A DNA stretch of 64,000 nucleotides from the NCBI GenBank assembly GCA_026413225.1, contig CM048553.1, positions 97,686,190 through 97,750,189 on the forward strand, in the 5' to 3' direction. The number at the start of each line of letters is the position of its first letter. The stretch's first letter is position 1. Position numbers and translations under genes: made by a program. The DNA comes from Otis tarda (taxonomy: Eukaryota > Chordata > Aves > Otidiformes > Otididae). Below are positions 49,308 through 64,000 of this stretch, one piece after another. The notes under the pieces are model-generated. The model had not been told where the DNA came from, did not search any database, and saw nothing but the letters and a program-made list of their open reading frames with translations.

Positions 49308-51296
49308 CTAAATCATATCCCTCAACACAACATCCAAACGTTTCTTGAACACCCCCATGGTCGGTGACTCCACCACCTCCCTGGGCAGTGCATTCCAGTG
49401 CCTGACTACCCTTTCCGAGAAGTAATATTTCCTAATGTCCAGCCTGAATCTCCCCTGGCGCAGCTTGAAACCATTGCCTCTAGTTCTATCACTGTCTACA
49501 CGAGAGAAAAGGCCGACCCCTAGCTCACCACAACCTCCCTTCAGGAAGTTATAGAGAGCTATAAGGTCTCCCCTGAGCCTCCTCTTCTCCAGACTGAACA
49601 ATCCCAGCTCCCTCAGCCGCTCCTCATAAGGCCTGTGCTCCAGACCCCTCACCAGCTTCGTAGCCCTCCTCTGAACGCGTTCCAGGGCCTCAATGTCTTT
49701 CTTGCAGTGAGGGGCCCAAAACTGAACACAGTACTCGAGGTGCGGCCTCACCAGTGCCGAGTACAGGGGGACAATTACCTCCCTGTTCCTGCTAGTAACA
49801 CTGTTTTTGATGCAAGCCAGGATGCCGTTGGCCTTCTTGGCCACCCGGGCACACTGTCGGCTCATGCTCAGCCGAGCATCAATCAGTACCCCCAGGTCCG
49901 TTTCCTCCACACAGTCCTCCAGCCACTCCGCCCCAAGCCTATAGCGCTGCCTGGGGTTGTTGTGGCCAAAGTGCAGGACTCGGCATTTGGTCTTGTTGAA
50001 CCTCATCCCATTGGCTTTAGCCCAGCTCTCCAGCCTGTCCAGATCCCTCTGTAGGGCCTCGCTACCCCCAGGCAGATCCACACTCCCAGCCAATTTGGTG
50101 TCATCTGCGAACTTACTGAGGGTGCACTCAATGCCCTCATCCAGATCATCAATAAAGATATTGAAGAGGACAGGCCCCAGCACCGACCCCTGGGGAACAC
50201 CACTTGTGACCGGTAGCCAGCTGGATTTAACTCCATTCACCACCACTCTCTGAGCCCAGCCCTCCAGCCAGCTCCTTACCCAGCCAAGAGTGTACCCATC
50301 CAAGCCATGGGCTGCCAGCTTCTGCAGGAGAATACCGTGGGAGACAGTGTCAAAGGCTTTGCTGAAGTCTAGGTAGACCACATCAACAGCCTTTCCCTCA
50401 TCCAGCAGATGGGTCACTTGATCATAAAAGGAGATCAGGTTGGTCAAACAGGACCTGCTCTTCATGAACCCATGCTGGCTAGGCCTGATCCCCCGGCCAT
50501 CCCGCACATGCCGCATGATCTCCCTCAAGACTATCTGTTTCATAACCTTCCCTGTAACCGAGGTCAGGCTAACAGGCCTGTAGTTCCCCGGATCCTCCTT
50601 ACAACCTTTCTTGTAAATGGGAGTCACGTTGGCAATCCTCCAGTCTTCCGGGACCTCACCAGTCAACAAGGAGCACTGATAGATGATGGAAAGCGGCTCG
50701 GCTATCACCTCCGCCAGTTCCCTCAGCACTCTCGGGTGGATCTCATCCGGCCCCATGGACTTGTGGCAGTCCAGTTGGAGTAGTAAGTCTCTGACCGTTT
50801 CTTCCAGAATCACAGGGGGGTTAGCGTGCTCCCCAGCCGAGACTACCAGGTCAGAGAGAGGAGTACCCTGAGGATAACTGGTCTGACCTTTAAAGACAGA
50901 CGTAAAGAAGGCATTCAGAACCTCCGCCTTTTCCTTATCCTCAGTGGTCACATTCCCAGCCTCATCCAGCAAAGAGTGGATATTCTCCTTTGTCCTCCTC
51001 TTACTGTTAATGTATTTATAAAAGAGTTTCTTATTCCTTTTCACCCCAGTGGCCAGGTTAAATTCAAGCTGGGCTTTTGCCTTTCTGATTTCACCTCTAC
51101 ACATCCTAACGACTTCCTTGTATTCATTCTCAGTTGCCCGTCCCTCCTTCCACAGGCGGTAGATTCTCTTTTTCTCCCGGAGCCTCAAGAATAGCTCCCT
51201 ATTCATCCACGCCGGTCTTCTTCCCCACCAGCTCATTTTGCGGCTCAGGGGGACCGCCTGCTCCTGCGCCCTTAAGACTTCCTTCTTGAAGAGCAA
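49308..51296 (-). CDS. CR1 ORF2 C-terminal part: reverse transcriptase, 662 codons, open
   Basis: The frame runs uninterrupted to the natural ORF2 stop after LRDMI. RT blocks appear in order: [10 protein letters not shown] (fingers), [14 protein letters not shown] (first catalytic Asp, about 50349-50372), [18 protein letters not shown] (catalytic Asp pair, 50100-50111), then the thumb and the C-terminal domain ending [13 protein letters not shown]. All three catalytic aspartates are kept. There is no natural start: the first codon used is a TTG inside the sequence, and homology continues upstream. A full CR1 ORF2 is near 950-1000 residues with an APE-like endonuclease at the front, which is absent. 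The protein could not drive a normal insertion cycle by itself. Expression is doubtful because it lies antisense within an intron. Confidence 0.85.
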   Translation of the reverse strand: MLFKKEVLRAQEQAVPLSRKMSWWGRRPAWMNRELFLRLREKKRIYRLWKEGRATENEYKEVVRMCRGEIRKAKAQLEFNLATGVKRNKKLFYKYINSKRRTKENIHSLLDEAGNVTTEDKEKAEVLNAFFTSVFKGQTSYPQGTPLSDLVVSAGEHANPPVILEETVRDLLLQLDCHKSMGPDEIHPRVLRELAEVIAEPLSIIYQCSLLTGEVPEDWRIANVTPIYKKGCKEDPGNYRPVSLTSVTGKVMKQIVLREIMRHVRDGRGIRPSQHGFMKSRSCLTNLISFYDQVTHLLDEGKAVDVVYLDFSKAFDTVSHGILLQKLAAHGLDGYTLGWVRSWLEGWAQRVVVNGVKSSWLPVTSGVPQGSVLGPVLFNIFIDDLDEGIECTLSKFADDTKLAGSVDLPGGSEALQRDLDRLESWAKANGMRFNKTKCRVLHFGHNNPRQRYRLGAEWLEDCVEETDLGVLIDARLSMSRQCARVAKKANGILACIKNSVTSRNREVIVPLYSALVRPHLEYCVQFWAPHCKKDIEALERVQRRATKLVRGLEHRPYEERLRELGLFSLEKRRLRGDLIALYNFLKGGCGELGVGLFSRVDSDRTRGNGFKLRQGRFRLDIRKYYFSERVVRHWNALPREVVESPTMGVFKKRLDVVLRDMI

Positions 51297-51425
51297 CCAG
51301 CTCTCTTGGACCCCTTTGTTCGCTAAGACTGAATGCCAGGGGACTCCCCCCTACTAGTCTCTTGAACAATTCAAAGTCCGCCCTCCAGAAGTCCAAGGTA
51401 GCAGTACCAGCCCTGTTCACATCAG
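51297..51425 (-). pseudogene. CR1 ORF2 linker, frameshifted from the RT frame
   Basis: The upstream part of ORF2 reads NRAGTATLDFWRADF then ELFKRLVGG in one frame, then the homology moves to another frame ([15 protein letters not shown]) that joins the long RT frame. The switch lies at a run of six C (six G on the coding strand) at 51346-51351. In the RT frame two TAG codons lie just upstream of that run. A single-base indel in the homopolymer is the simplest cause. It is either a real mutation or a sequencing error. Confidence 0.75.
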
Positions 51426-51440
51426 TTACACATTCAGAGC

Positions 51441-58069
<6,629 letters not shown>

Positions 58070-58620
58070 AATATGGGACATTAGGTTAGGAATTTTTTGA
58101 AATCTCTCAGTTTTTTCAGTAGTTTCTCATTAATAGTTACACTTTGAGATCTATCACCTAGATTTCAATCAGTTTAAATTTATTATATTGATTTCGTAAC
58201 ATACTACTTTTAAATAACAATGCCGTGCAGTATCAAGACAAACACAACTGAGAAATCCAAGTAAGCTGCACAAATGTGATTATCTTTATTCAGTCTTGCA
58301 ATCTCATTGAGAATAATAATAGCATGTTGAATTATATCGCTATCTTTTTTTTTTGTCATTTGTTGCCTGAGTTCATGTATCAGGCATTTTATTAATTTGC
58401 TTAGGATAGAAATTACCGTAATAGCTCTGTAACCACTGAAGATGTTCCATTTTCTCTTTTCCCATACGGCCTCTTTATATCTTAAGTGGAGCTTTGCCAG
58501 AATTCCAATAAATATCAACAATTAAGTCCAGCAGTCCAGACAACTTCTAAATCACTCCCTAAAACTTCTACGTGCAAGTTACCAGATCTCTCTGATCACA
58601 ACATCTTGTCTTGACAGGGT
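58070..58620 (-). pseudogene. Ancient LINE reverse-transcriptase relic
   Basis: Reading the minus strand from high to low coordinates gives several RT-like blocks in the right order. VDIYWNSGKAPL (about 58482-58520) resembles the 'IY..S..TGEVP' block. GYRAITVISILSKLIK (about 58380-58430) resembles NYRP(I/V)SL. ICAAYLDFS (about 58240-58266) resembles LDFSKAF, followed by LILHGIVI. GDRSQSVTINEKL (about 58130-58170) resembles the DRSQ.V..NG block before the GVPQG motif. A 103-codon stretch (58210-58521) is still free of stops. The QHGF region between the fingers and the first Asp seems deleted, and catalytic residues are damaged. Family is not assigned. It is CR1/L2/L3-like by motif style and much older than the recognisable CR1 copies. 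Confidence 0.6.
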
Positions 58621-59647
58621 TTTCAGGATCTCTCTTACTGCTGGAATAAGCTGCATTTCACTGTTTTGGCAAGATGTGACTGCATTGTTCCATCTCTATA
58701 TAAATATAGGACAAAAATATTCATTAAGCATATTTTATCATGCATCATTACTGTTGAATTTGTCATCTTCCAAGGAATGAATCATTATTAGGAGTCTTTT
58801 TTTTCCACATACATTTTTAGAAATCCTTATAAATTCTGTTAATGTTGTTTAAGTTCCCTTTCCACTCTCTGTATGTTAGAATTTTAATTCATAATCATTA
58901 TGAATTTCCTCTTTTTAACCTTTGTTATCCATTCTGTCTAGTTGGCCAATTTTGTTGCTTGTTTGTTTTAAATTCCACAACAGCCAAAACAATTTTTAAG
59001 GTAAGGAAAGCTTCTTTACACTTAGGAAGTTTAAGGGCAGGTCTTTTAAAGCACATGCCCAAACATTTTTCAGTTGCTGTCTGTAAATGTTCCTGTTGCT
59101 TCCCCTGCTCCCTTCTCCAATAGCTTCCTTCGCTTTGATGGCTAATCCATAAATATTAGTATCCCAGTGGGTTTTGGTGCACTTGGAAGTAGATTTGCAA
59201 AAAGGAGCTGAGTACCATGGTTTAAAGTTTGGGCTGCAGTCAGCACCCAGCGGCACAGCCTTCAGTCAGTACTTCGTGCTCTTCTCTTGGTACGCAGGAG
59301 GGGAAAGCGTCTTTGGGGGAGTACGTGGTCCTCACTAGCCTGAAATGCCTCTTCTCTGAACTCCAGCACAGGCTGGTTGTGTGACAGTTGCCAGTAAGCA
59401 AATACCCAACCAGAGTCCTGGCAGCCCTTGGAGTGCGTGGAAGCAGAAACTTGGGCTCTTACAATGGTCAGGCATCTGCATATCAAACTGAGAGATGGCC
59501 TGACCATCCTCACAGGATGCTGGATGTAGCTTCTCACTACTGCTTCAGGTGCTTAAGCCCTTTCCATACATCTAGCCCAGGAGCTGCTTATGAACAGTAC
59601 AGCTGTGATGTGTAACATGCACTCCTCATTTTTACCGTTTGACTATA
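58621..59647 (+). other. GABBR2 intron, possibly more of the old LINE
   Basis: AT-rich. On the minus strand this would be upstream of the RT fossil, where the linker and endonuclease should be. No endonuclease motif was recognised. The part at 59180-59560 is more GC-rich without a recognisable gene. Confidence 0.55.
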
Positions 59648-59868
59648 TTTACTCAATATAGACTGGATATAAAGAAAATTTTTTTCACTCTGAGGAAGGT
59701 GAAGCAGTGGAGCAAGTTGCCCAGAGAGGATGATCAGCCTCCATCCTTGGAAGGTTGCAAGACCAGGCTGGATAAAGCCATCAGCAGCCTGGTCTGATGT
59801 CGCAGCTGAGCCTGCTTTTTGAGAAGGAGGTTGCACTAGATGATTTCAAGTCCCTCTTATGATACTGT
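59648..59868 (+). mobile_element. CR1 LINE 3' end, decayed
   Basis: The piece shows GACTGGATATAAAGAAAA, a run of T, AGTTGCCCAGAGAGG (RLPREVV block), CATCCTTGGAAGG, GACCAGGCTGGATAAAG and GCACTAGATGATTTC. It ends at CTTATGATACTG. The order is that of a CR1 ORF2 C-terminus plus 3' UTR. It has small indels and no open frame. Confidence 0.85.
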
Positions 59869-61944
59869 ATCAACAATGTGTCTATTGTTAATTGATGTCT
59901 TTATCAAATTAATAGATTTCATATGTAGAAAAATTGAATAGTCTCCAGATTATGTTAAAATTCCTAATTATTTTCTGAAAATTCTTTTGATTTTTAACAC
60001 AATTACTTTCATTCTTTCCTAATTCCCTTCATGATCAAAAAGAATACTCAGAAGAAGGGACTACCGCCTTCTCAATTAATTTGCATGATTCCAACTAATA
60101 TTTATGGTCCGTTTAGCACCAACCCATCTGTCCCATGTTGCAATCATTAGAGAGGAAGATAGTTAAGCTTTGTGGTGGGGGAAAGTAGTTTATAGTGGTA
60201 CCAGATATTTGTTATCTCTTTAATAAAACATTGACAGTGTTTTTGCATCCAAAACATAAGTTACCATATGGTTTTGTAAGATAAATTTTCCCGGCTATGA
60301 CCATAAGGAAACTTCAAATATGTTCTTGAAATATTGCAGATATTGCAATATTCCCTTATATGTCTCTTGGCATTAATTTTTATATAGCAAAAATAGATAC
60401 CAGAGATGTCTGATTGTTCTACAGTGTTGTGATTATCTGTGGTAATCTTACCCCAGAGACAATGTAAAGTTATTCCAAATGGATATTCGCTAATAACCAA
60501 TTGTGTATTTGTTTCAGCTTAGTTACTATAACGTGTTTCATTACTAGGCAAAATTTGCACAGAAGAGAGTCAAATACAGCCTGAATAGAAAGAAGAGAAA
60601 ATATTTTATTAACCTGTTGATTTGGGAGACTGGGGTGTAAAGTGGAAAATTTTACCTAGAACTAACTGCCCTGTAGCATAAAGGACTTTGCCAAGACATT
60701 TGCGAAGAAAGCCCTTCAACTGAATAGCTGAATATCATATCTTGCAATTTAAAAAAATATTTAACTGTTATCCTAATGCTCAAGTGAAGTATTAAACTCT
60801 CCTTTCCTACTGTGTACCCAGAGCAGCTCTGTGAAAATGAACTAAATACACAACTGGCTCATACCAGATCAGGGGGAGTGAGTGATGGTTTAATGTCAGG
60901 TTATACTGACTGTGAAGGTAGGAGACCTACGAGGGTGTAGTTTGTCTTTCAGTTTGTTAACCTTACTTAGTGTGTTGGCAATAAAAAAATAAATTGCTTT
61001 TCTATACATCTTCCTGAAAACTGCTCCGTACTTCTTACTGCCCAGTTCTCCAGTGAAAACCTGAAAAATCAAAATGCTTTTTTTTTTTCTAGTTTTGCAA
61101 ATTATCATTGAAAAAAAATGTGCAGCCATTTCACTGAAATAAAAATGTGCCTATGTCTGTGATGATCTGAATTTAATGAATGAACATGAGTAGGGAAACC
61201 CACAACTTCAGCTTCACAGTTACTTCAGACTGAGAGGTGTTTGCAGGCCAGAGTCCAGAACTGCTTTTGTTTTAAGGAGCAGCAGGAGGGGAAACCTCCC
61301 AGTAATCTAGCCAGAGGAAAACAACCCAAAAAACAAAAACAAAGAAAAAAAAATAAAAACCAACTGTAAGATCTTTGAAGTTAAGGCTTTTGTTCTTTCA
61401 CGCAGCCCAGCAGGGCTGTGATCCACAAGTGAGCTCTGTAAGTGTGAGTACAATACAGTAATTAGCTGCAAAGCTGCAGTCTGGTCTGATACATAATCTT
61501 TCCAAAACAATACCCTCTGGTTATTGGCAAGCATGACTTCTGACAAGATTGCAGACTTTTCCTCTGGTATTTCTCTCCTCTTGTCTGATATCCTCAGTAT
61601 AATTCCCTTTCTTTATCTTCCTTTTGTAATACTGCTCACAACCCATGTTCAAAGTATAAGCAGACATGACTTTGAAATGAAACGTATAGACAAAATAGTT
61701 TAAGAGCAGTACAGGGCAAGAGGGCATATAGAAATATAAATAATTTCCTGCCTGTCATCTGCCAGTCTATGCATTCCAATAGCAAATTACACATTTGATT
61801 GTATTAATGTAAGTTGAGGATCTCTAAGCAATCATTACTGTGTTTAGCAGTAATTCTGGTGAACAAGATTTTAAATGAACTAGCTAGTAAAGTTTTGGAA
61901 AACAGCGTTAAATGTTTTCTAATACTTCAGCTACAAACACTTTT
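59869..61944 (+). other. GABBR2 intron, no feature seen
   Basis: AT-rich non-coding sequence with short A/T runs. No exon, RNA gene or transposon end was recognised before the CR1 at 61945. Confidence 0.7.
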
Positions 61945-61962
61945 ATTACAGTCCCAGCTATT

Positions 61963-62085
61963 GGGTTTTTTGATAATGGGACAACCTACATGGCACCAGG
62001 CTTGCTGGCATCAGATGGGATTCACCTTTCTCAAAGGGGGAAGAGGGTCTTTGCACATGAGCTCATTGACAGAGCTTTAAACTAG
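61963..62085 (+). pseudogene. CR1 ORF1 C-terminal end, esterase-like domain fragment
   Basis: Forty codons are open in one frame, ending in TAG at 62083-62085. They read from GFFDNG through APGLLASDGIHLS to RGKRVF and AHELIDRALN. This is the C-terminal end of the SGNH esterase-like domain that CR1 ORF1 proteins carry. The SDGIHLS block holds the Asp and His of the catalytic triad. The nucleophile Ser and oxyanion blocks would lie upstream and are missing. No start codon belongs to this fragment. Confidence 0.8.
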
Positions 62086-62340
62086 GCTCAAAGAGGGAAG
62101 GGGATAATATTAGGCTCGCCTGTGACAAGCTGTGGGATGGCATGCCAAGGTTAGAGAAACAGGGTAGTAGCAAGGCCCTTCAGCCTGTTGCTCTGAGATG
62201 TGTTGGATACACTGCAGCTTGCCTGAACTCTTACAGAGATGAGCCAGGGGCTCCTGAGGCAATAGGAGCCAACAGGGAAACACCAATGAAATACCTCAAA
62301 GGATTTAAAGGCTGTTCCTCTAAAAAGGTGACACAGGCAA

Positions 62341-62972
62341 CAGCCCAGCTGAAGTGCCTCTACACCAATGCATGGCATTATGGAAACCTGGTGGGATGAA
62401 TCCCACAACTGGAGTGTGGCTATTGGTGGCTACAGTCTGTTCAGAAGGGACAGGTGAGGAAGGAGGGTCAAAGGTGTTACCCTCTACATCAAGAAATTGA
62501 TTGAGTGTGGAGAGAAGTCCCTGAAGTATAGCCATGAGCAGGATGAAAGCTTATGGGTGAGAATTAGAGACCGAGGTGACAAAGGGAACCTGGTGGTTGG
62601 TGCATACTATAGGCCGTCCAATGAAGGGGAAGCTGTTGATGAAGCCTTCTTACTCCAGCTAGAGGAGGCATCGCACTCAGAGGCTCTTGTCCTGCTGGGG
62701 GACTCCAACCGCCTGGAAAAGTGGCATAGCTAGCTGTAGGCAGTCCAGGAGATTCCTGGAATGCATTGAGGAGAACTTCCTAAACCAGGTGACAGACAGC
62801 CCTACCAGAGGGGATGCCCTATTGAACCTGTTGGTCACCAATGTGAGTGAGCTAATCGGTGACATCAAGATTGGAGGCAGCCTGGGCTGCAGTGATCATG
62901 CACTGGTGGAGTTTGCAGTCCTGAGGGAAATGGGACAGGCAAAGAGTAAAGTCAGGACCCTGAATTTTAGGT
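62341..62972 (+). pseudogene. CR1 ORF2 endonuclease domain, disrupted
   Basis: APE-type endonuclease motifs are visible in order. QLKCLYTNA marks the domain start. ETWWDESHNW (62383 onward) holds the catalytic Glu. LLGDSN (about 62692-62709) is the GDFN block with Phe replaced by Ser. GCSDHALVEF (SDH at 62891-62899) is the catalytic Asp-His. Breaks: a deletion just after YTNA joins it closely to ETWW; TGA at 62455-62457 is in frame; a small deletion with frameshift follows GDSN; and a TGA at 62972-62974 ends the last frame after KVRTLNFR. It cannot encode an active nuclease. Confidence 0.85.
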
Positions 62973-62974
62973 GA

Positions 62975-64000
62975 GCTAACTTCCAGCTCTTCAAGGAGTT
63001 AGTCAATAAGATTCCCTGGGAAACTACCCTTGAGGACAAGGGAGCAGAACAGAGCTGGCAGATCTTTAAGGATGCCAGAAAAGAAAGGTCAAAGAAAGTA
63101 AATGCCCCCCAATGAGCAAGACTGGTGAACTGGTAACAAAGGATAAGGAGAAGGCTGAGGTACTCAACAACTTTTTTTTGCTTCAGTCTTCACTGGTAAC
63201 TACTCTTCCCACACCTCTCAAGTGGATGGACTGCAAGACAGGGACTGGGGGAGCAAAGTCCCTCCCACTGTAAGGTAAGATCAGGTTCGTGACCACCTGA
63301 GAAACCTGAATATACCTAAGTATATTGGTCCTGACAAGATGCATCCCAGAGTCCTGAGGGAATTGGCTCATGTAGTTGCCAAGCCACTCTCCATGGTATT
63401 TCAAAAGTCATCACAGTCAGCTGAAGTCCCTGATGACTGGAAAAAGTGAAACATTGCACCCATTTTTAAAAAGGGTAAAAAGGAAGCCCCTGGGAACAAC
63501 CAGCCTGTCAGCCTTACCTCTGTGCCTGGGAAGATCATGGAACAGACCCTCCCAGAAGTTATGCTGAGTCACGTGGAGGACAGGGAGGTGGTTCAAGACA
63601 GCCAGCATGGCTTCATCAAGGGCAAGTCCTGCCTGACCAACCTGGTGGCCTTCTGTGATGGAGTGACTACATCACTGGACAAGGGAAGAAGTATGGTCAT
63701 CGTCTGCTTGGACTTCTATAAGGCCTTTGACATGGTCCCCCACAACATCCTTCTCTCTAAATTGGAGACATATGGATTCGATGGGTACAGCTCAATGCGC
63801 AAGTGGAGACCAGAGACAAGACCACTGGCATTCGTCAGGGGTCGGTATTGGGACCACTGCTGTTCAACATCTTTGTCAGCAACATGGACAGTGGAATAGA
63901 GTGCACCCTCAGCAAGTTTGCCAACGACACCAAGCTGTGTGGTGTGGTTGACACACTGGAGGGAAGGGATGCCATCCAGAGGGACCTTGACAGACTGGAG
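62975..64000 (+). pseudogene. CR1 ORF2 reverse-transcriptase domain, disrupted and incomplete
   Basis: The segment contains a LFKELVNKIPWE linker, then an internal deletion near 63070-63110. It continues with [65 protein letters not shown] and [10 protein letters not shown] (63708-63731). After YGFDGYSS a second deletion and frameshift remove about twenty residues before the WRP...TSGVPQG-like region. The catalytic block reads FANDTK (63917-63928): the first Asp of FADD has become Asn (GAC to AAC). A frame-shifting T run lies at 63172-63179. The window ends soon after this block. Confidence 0.85.

Larger units (their letters stand above)
49228..51440 (-). mobile_element. CR1 LINE, 5'-truncated, young copy antisense to GABBR2
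   Basis: The copy holds most of CR1 ORF2, a short 3' UTR and the diagnostic 3' end. On the minus strand the end reads through GGACTGGATGATC to tandem AATTCTGT octamers, ending at about 49228. The 5' end fades near 51440, inside the linker between the endonuclease and RT domains, so ORF1 and the endonuclease are missing. This 5' truncation is normal for target-primed reverse transcription. The open RT frame and weak decay make it one of the youngest insertions here. It lies about 1.9 kb upstream of the GABBR2 exon in antisense orientation. The exact 5' boundary is uncertain by some tens of bases. Confidence 0.93.
61945..64000 (+). mobile_element. CR1 LINE, long broken copy, runs off the window end
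   Basis: In order: the C-terminal end of ORF1, a spacer of about 250 nt, the endonuclease part of ORF2, and the RT part up to just past the catalytic block. The window ends within ORF2. It is sense to GABBR2. The copy carries frameshifts, in-frame stops and several internal deletions, listed under its parts, so it is inactive. It is the only copy here that reaches back into ORF1. The 5' limit near 61945 is where similarity fades. It was truncated inside ORF1. Confidence 0.92.

Noticed and set aside
49635..51194. Plus-strand frames of up to 139 codons across the antisense CR1
   Set aside because: Shadows of the CR1 RT frame on the opposite strand.

Overview
This is animal nuclear DNA, almost certainly from a bird. 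The repeats are mostly CR1 LINEs with typical avian 3' ends, together with two avian-type retroviral solo LTRs and old MIR-like SINEs. Only one convincing protein-coding exon is present: 53386-53496 on the + strand. Its 37 codons match the part of GABBR2 (GABA-B receptor subunit 2) that spans the second extracellular loop and the start of TM5. The exon has a good acceptor and donor and is in phase 0 at both ends. The window is therefore read as two very large GABBR2 introns: about 53.4 kb or more upstream of the exon and 10.5 kb or more downstream. I looked for the flanking GABBR2 exons and did not see them.

Layout. 1-10.9 kb: AT-rich intron with a LINE reverse-transcriptase fossil (about 0.78-0.90 kb, minus), a diverged repeat present twice (3.40-3.54 and 7.00-7.15 kb) and a weak tRNA-like SINE head near 5.2 kb. 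10.9-14.5 kb: a CR1 3' end and a decayed CR1 ORF2 fragment. 14.5-30.5 kb: intron with two GC-richer islands, a CR1 tail (22.2-22.6 kb) and a MIR SINE (25.7 kb). 30.57-31.20 kb: a 5'-truncated CR1 whose C-terminal ORF2 frame is open. 32-32.6 kb: two small CR1 ends. 36.06-37.22 and 40.14-41.28 kb: two solo LTRs of one family in opposite orientation, each with a perfect 5-bp target-site duplication, about 2.9 kb apart, with two long palindromes between them. 44.9 kb: a second MIR. 49.23-51.44 kb: a young CR1 antisense to the gene with an intact 662-codon RT frame. 53.4 kb: the exon. 58.1-58.6 kb: an ancient LINE RT fossil. 59.65-59.87 kb: a CR1 tail. 61.95-64.0 kb: a long broken CR1 copy running off the window end, containing the end of ORF1 and most of ORF2.

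How the parts relate. The exon is the only host function visible. Everything else is intronic substrate with layered insertions of different ages: MIR and RT fossils first, then decayed CR1 pieces, then the solo LTRs and the antisense CR1. No tRNA, rRNA, CRISPR, operon or other prokaryotic feature was seen, and I did not find an undescribed multi-gene system. The most useful leads are the inverted LTR pair, the antisense CR1 with an open RT frame near an exon, the RT fossils, and the unexplained palindromes and the two-copy repeat.
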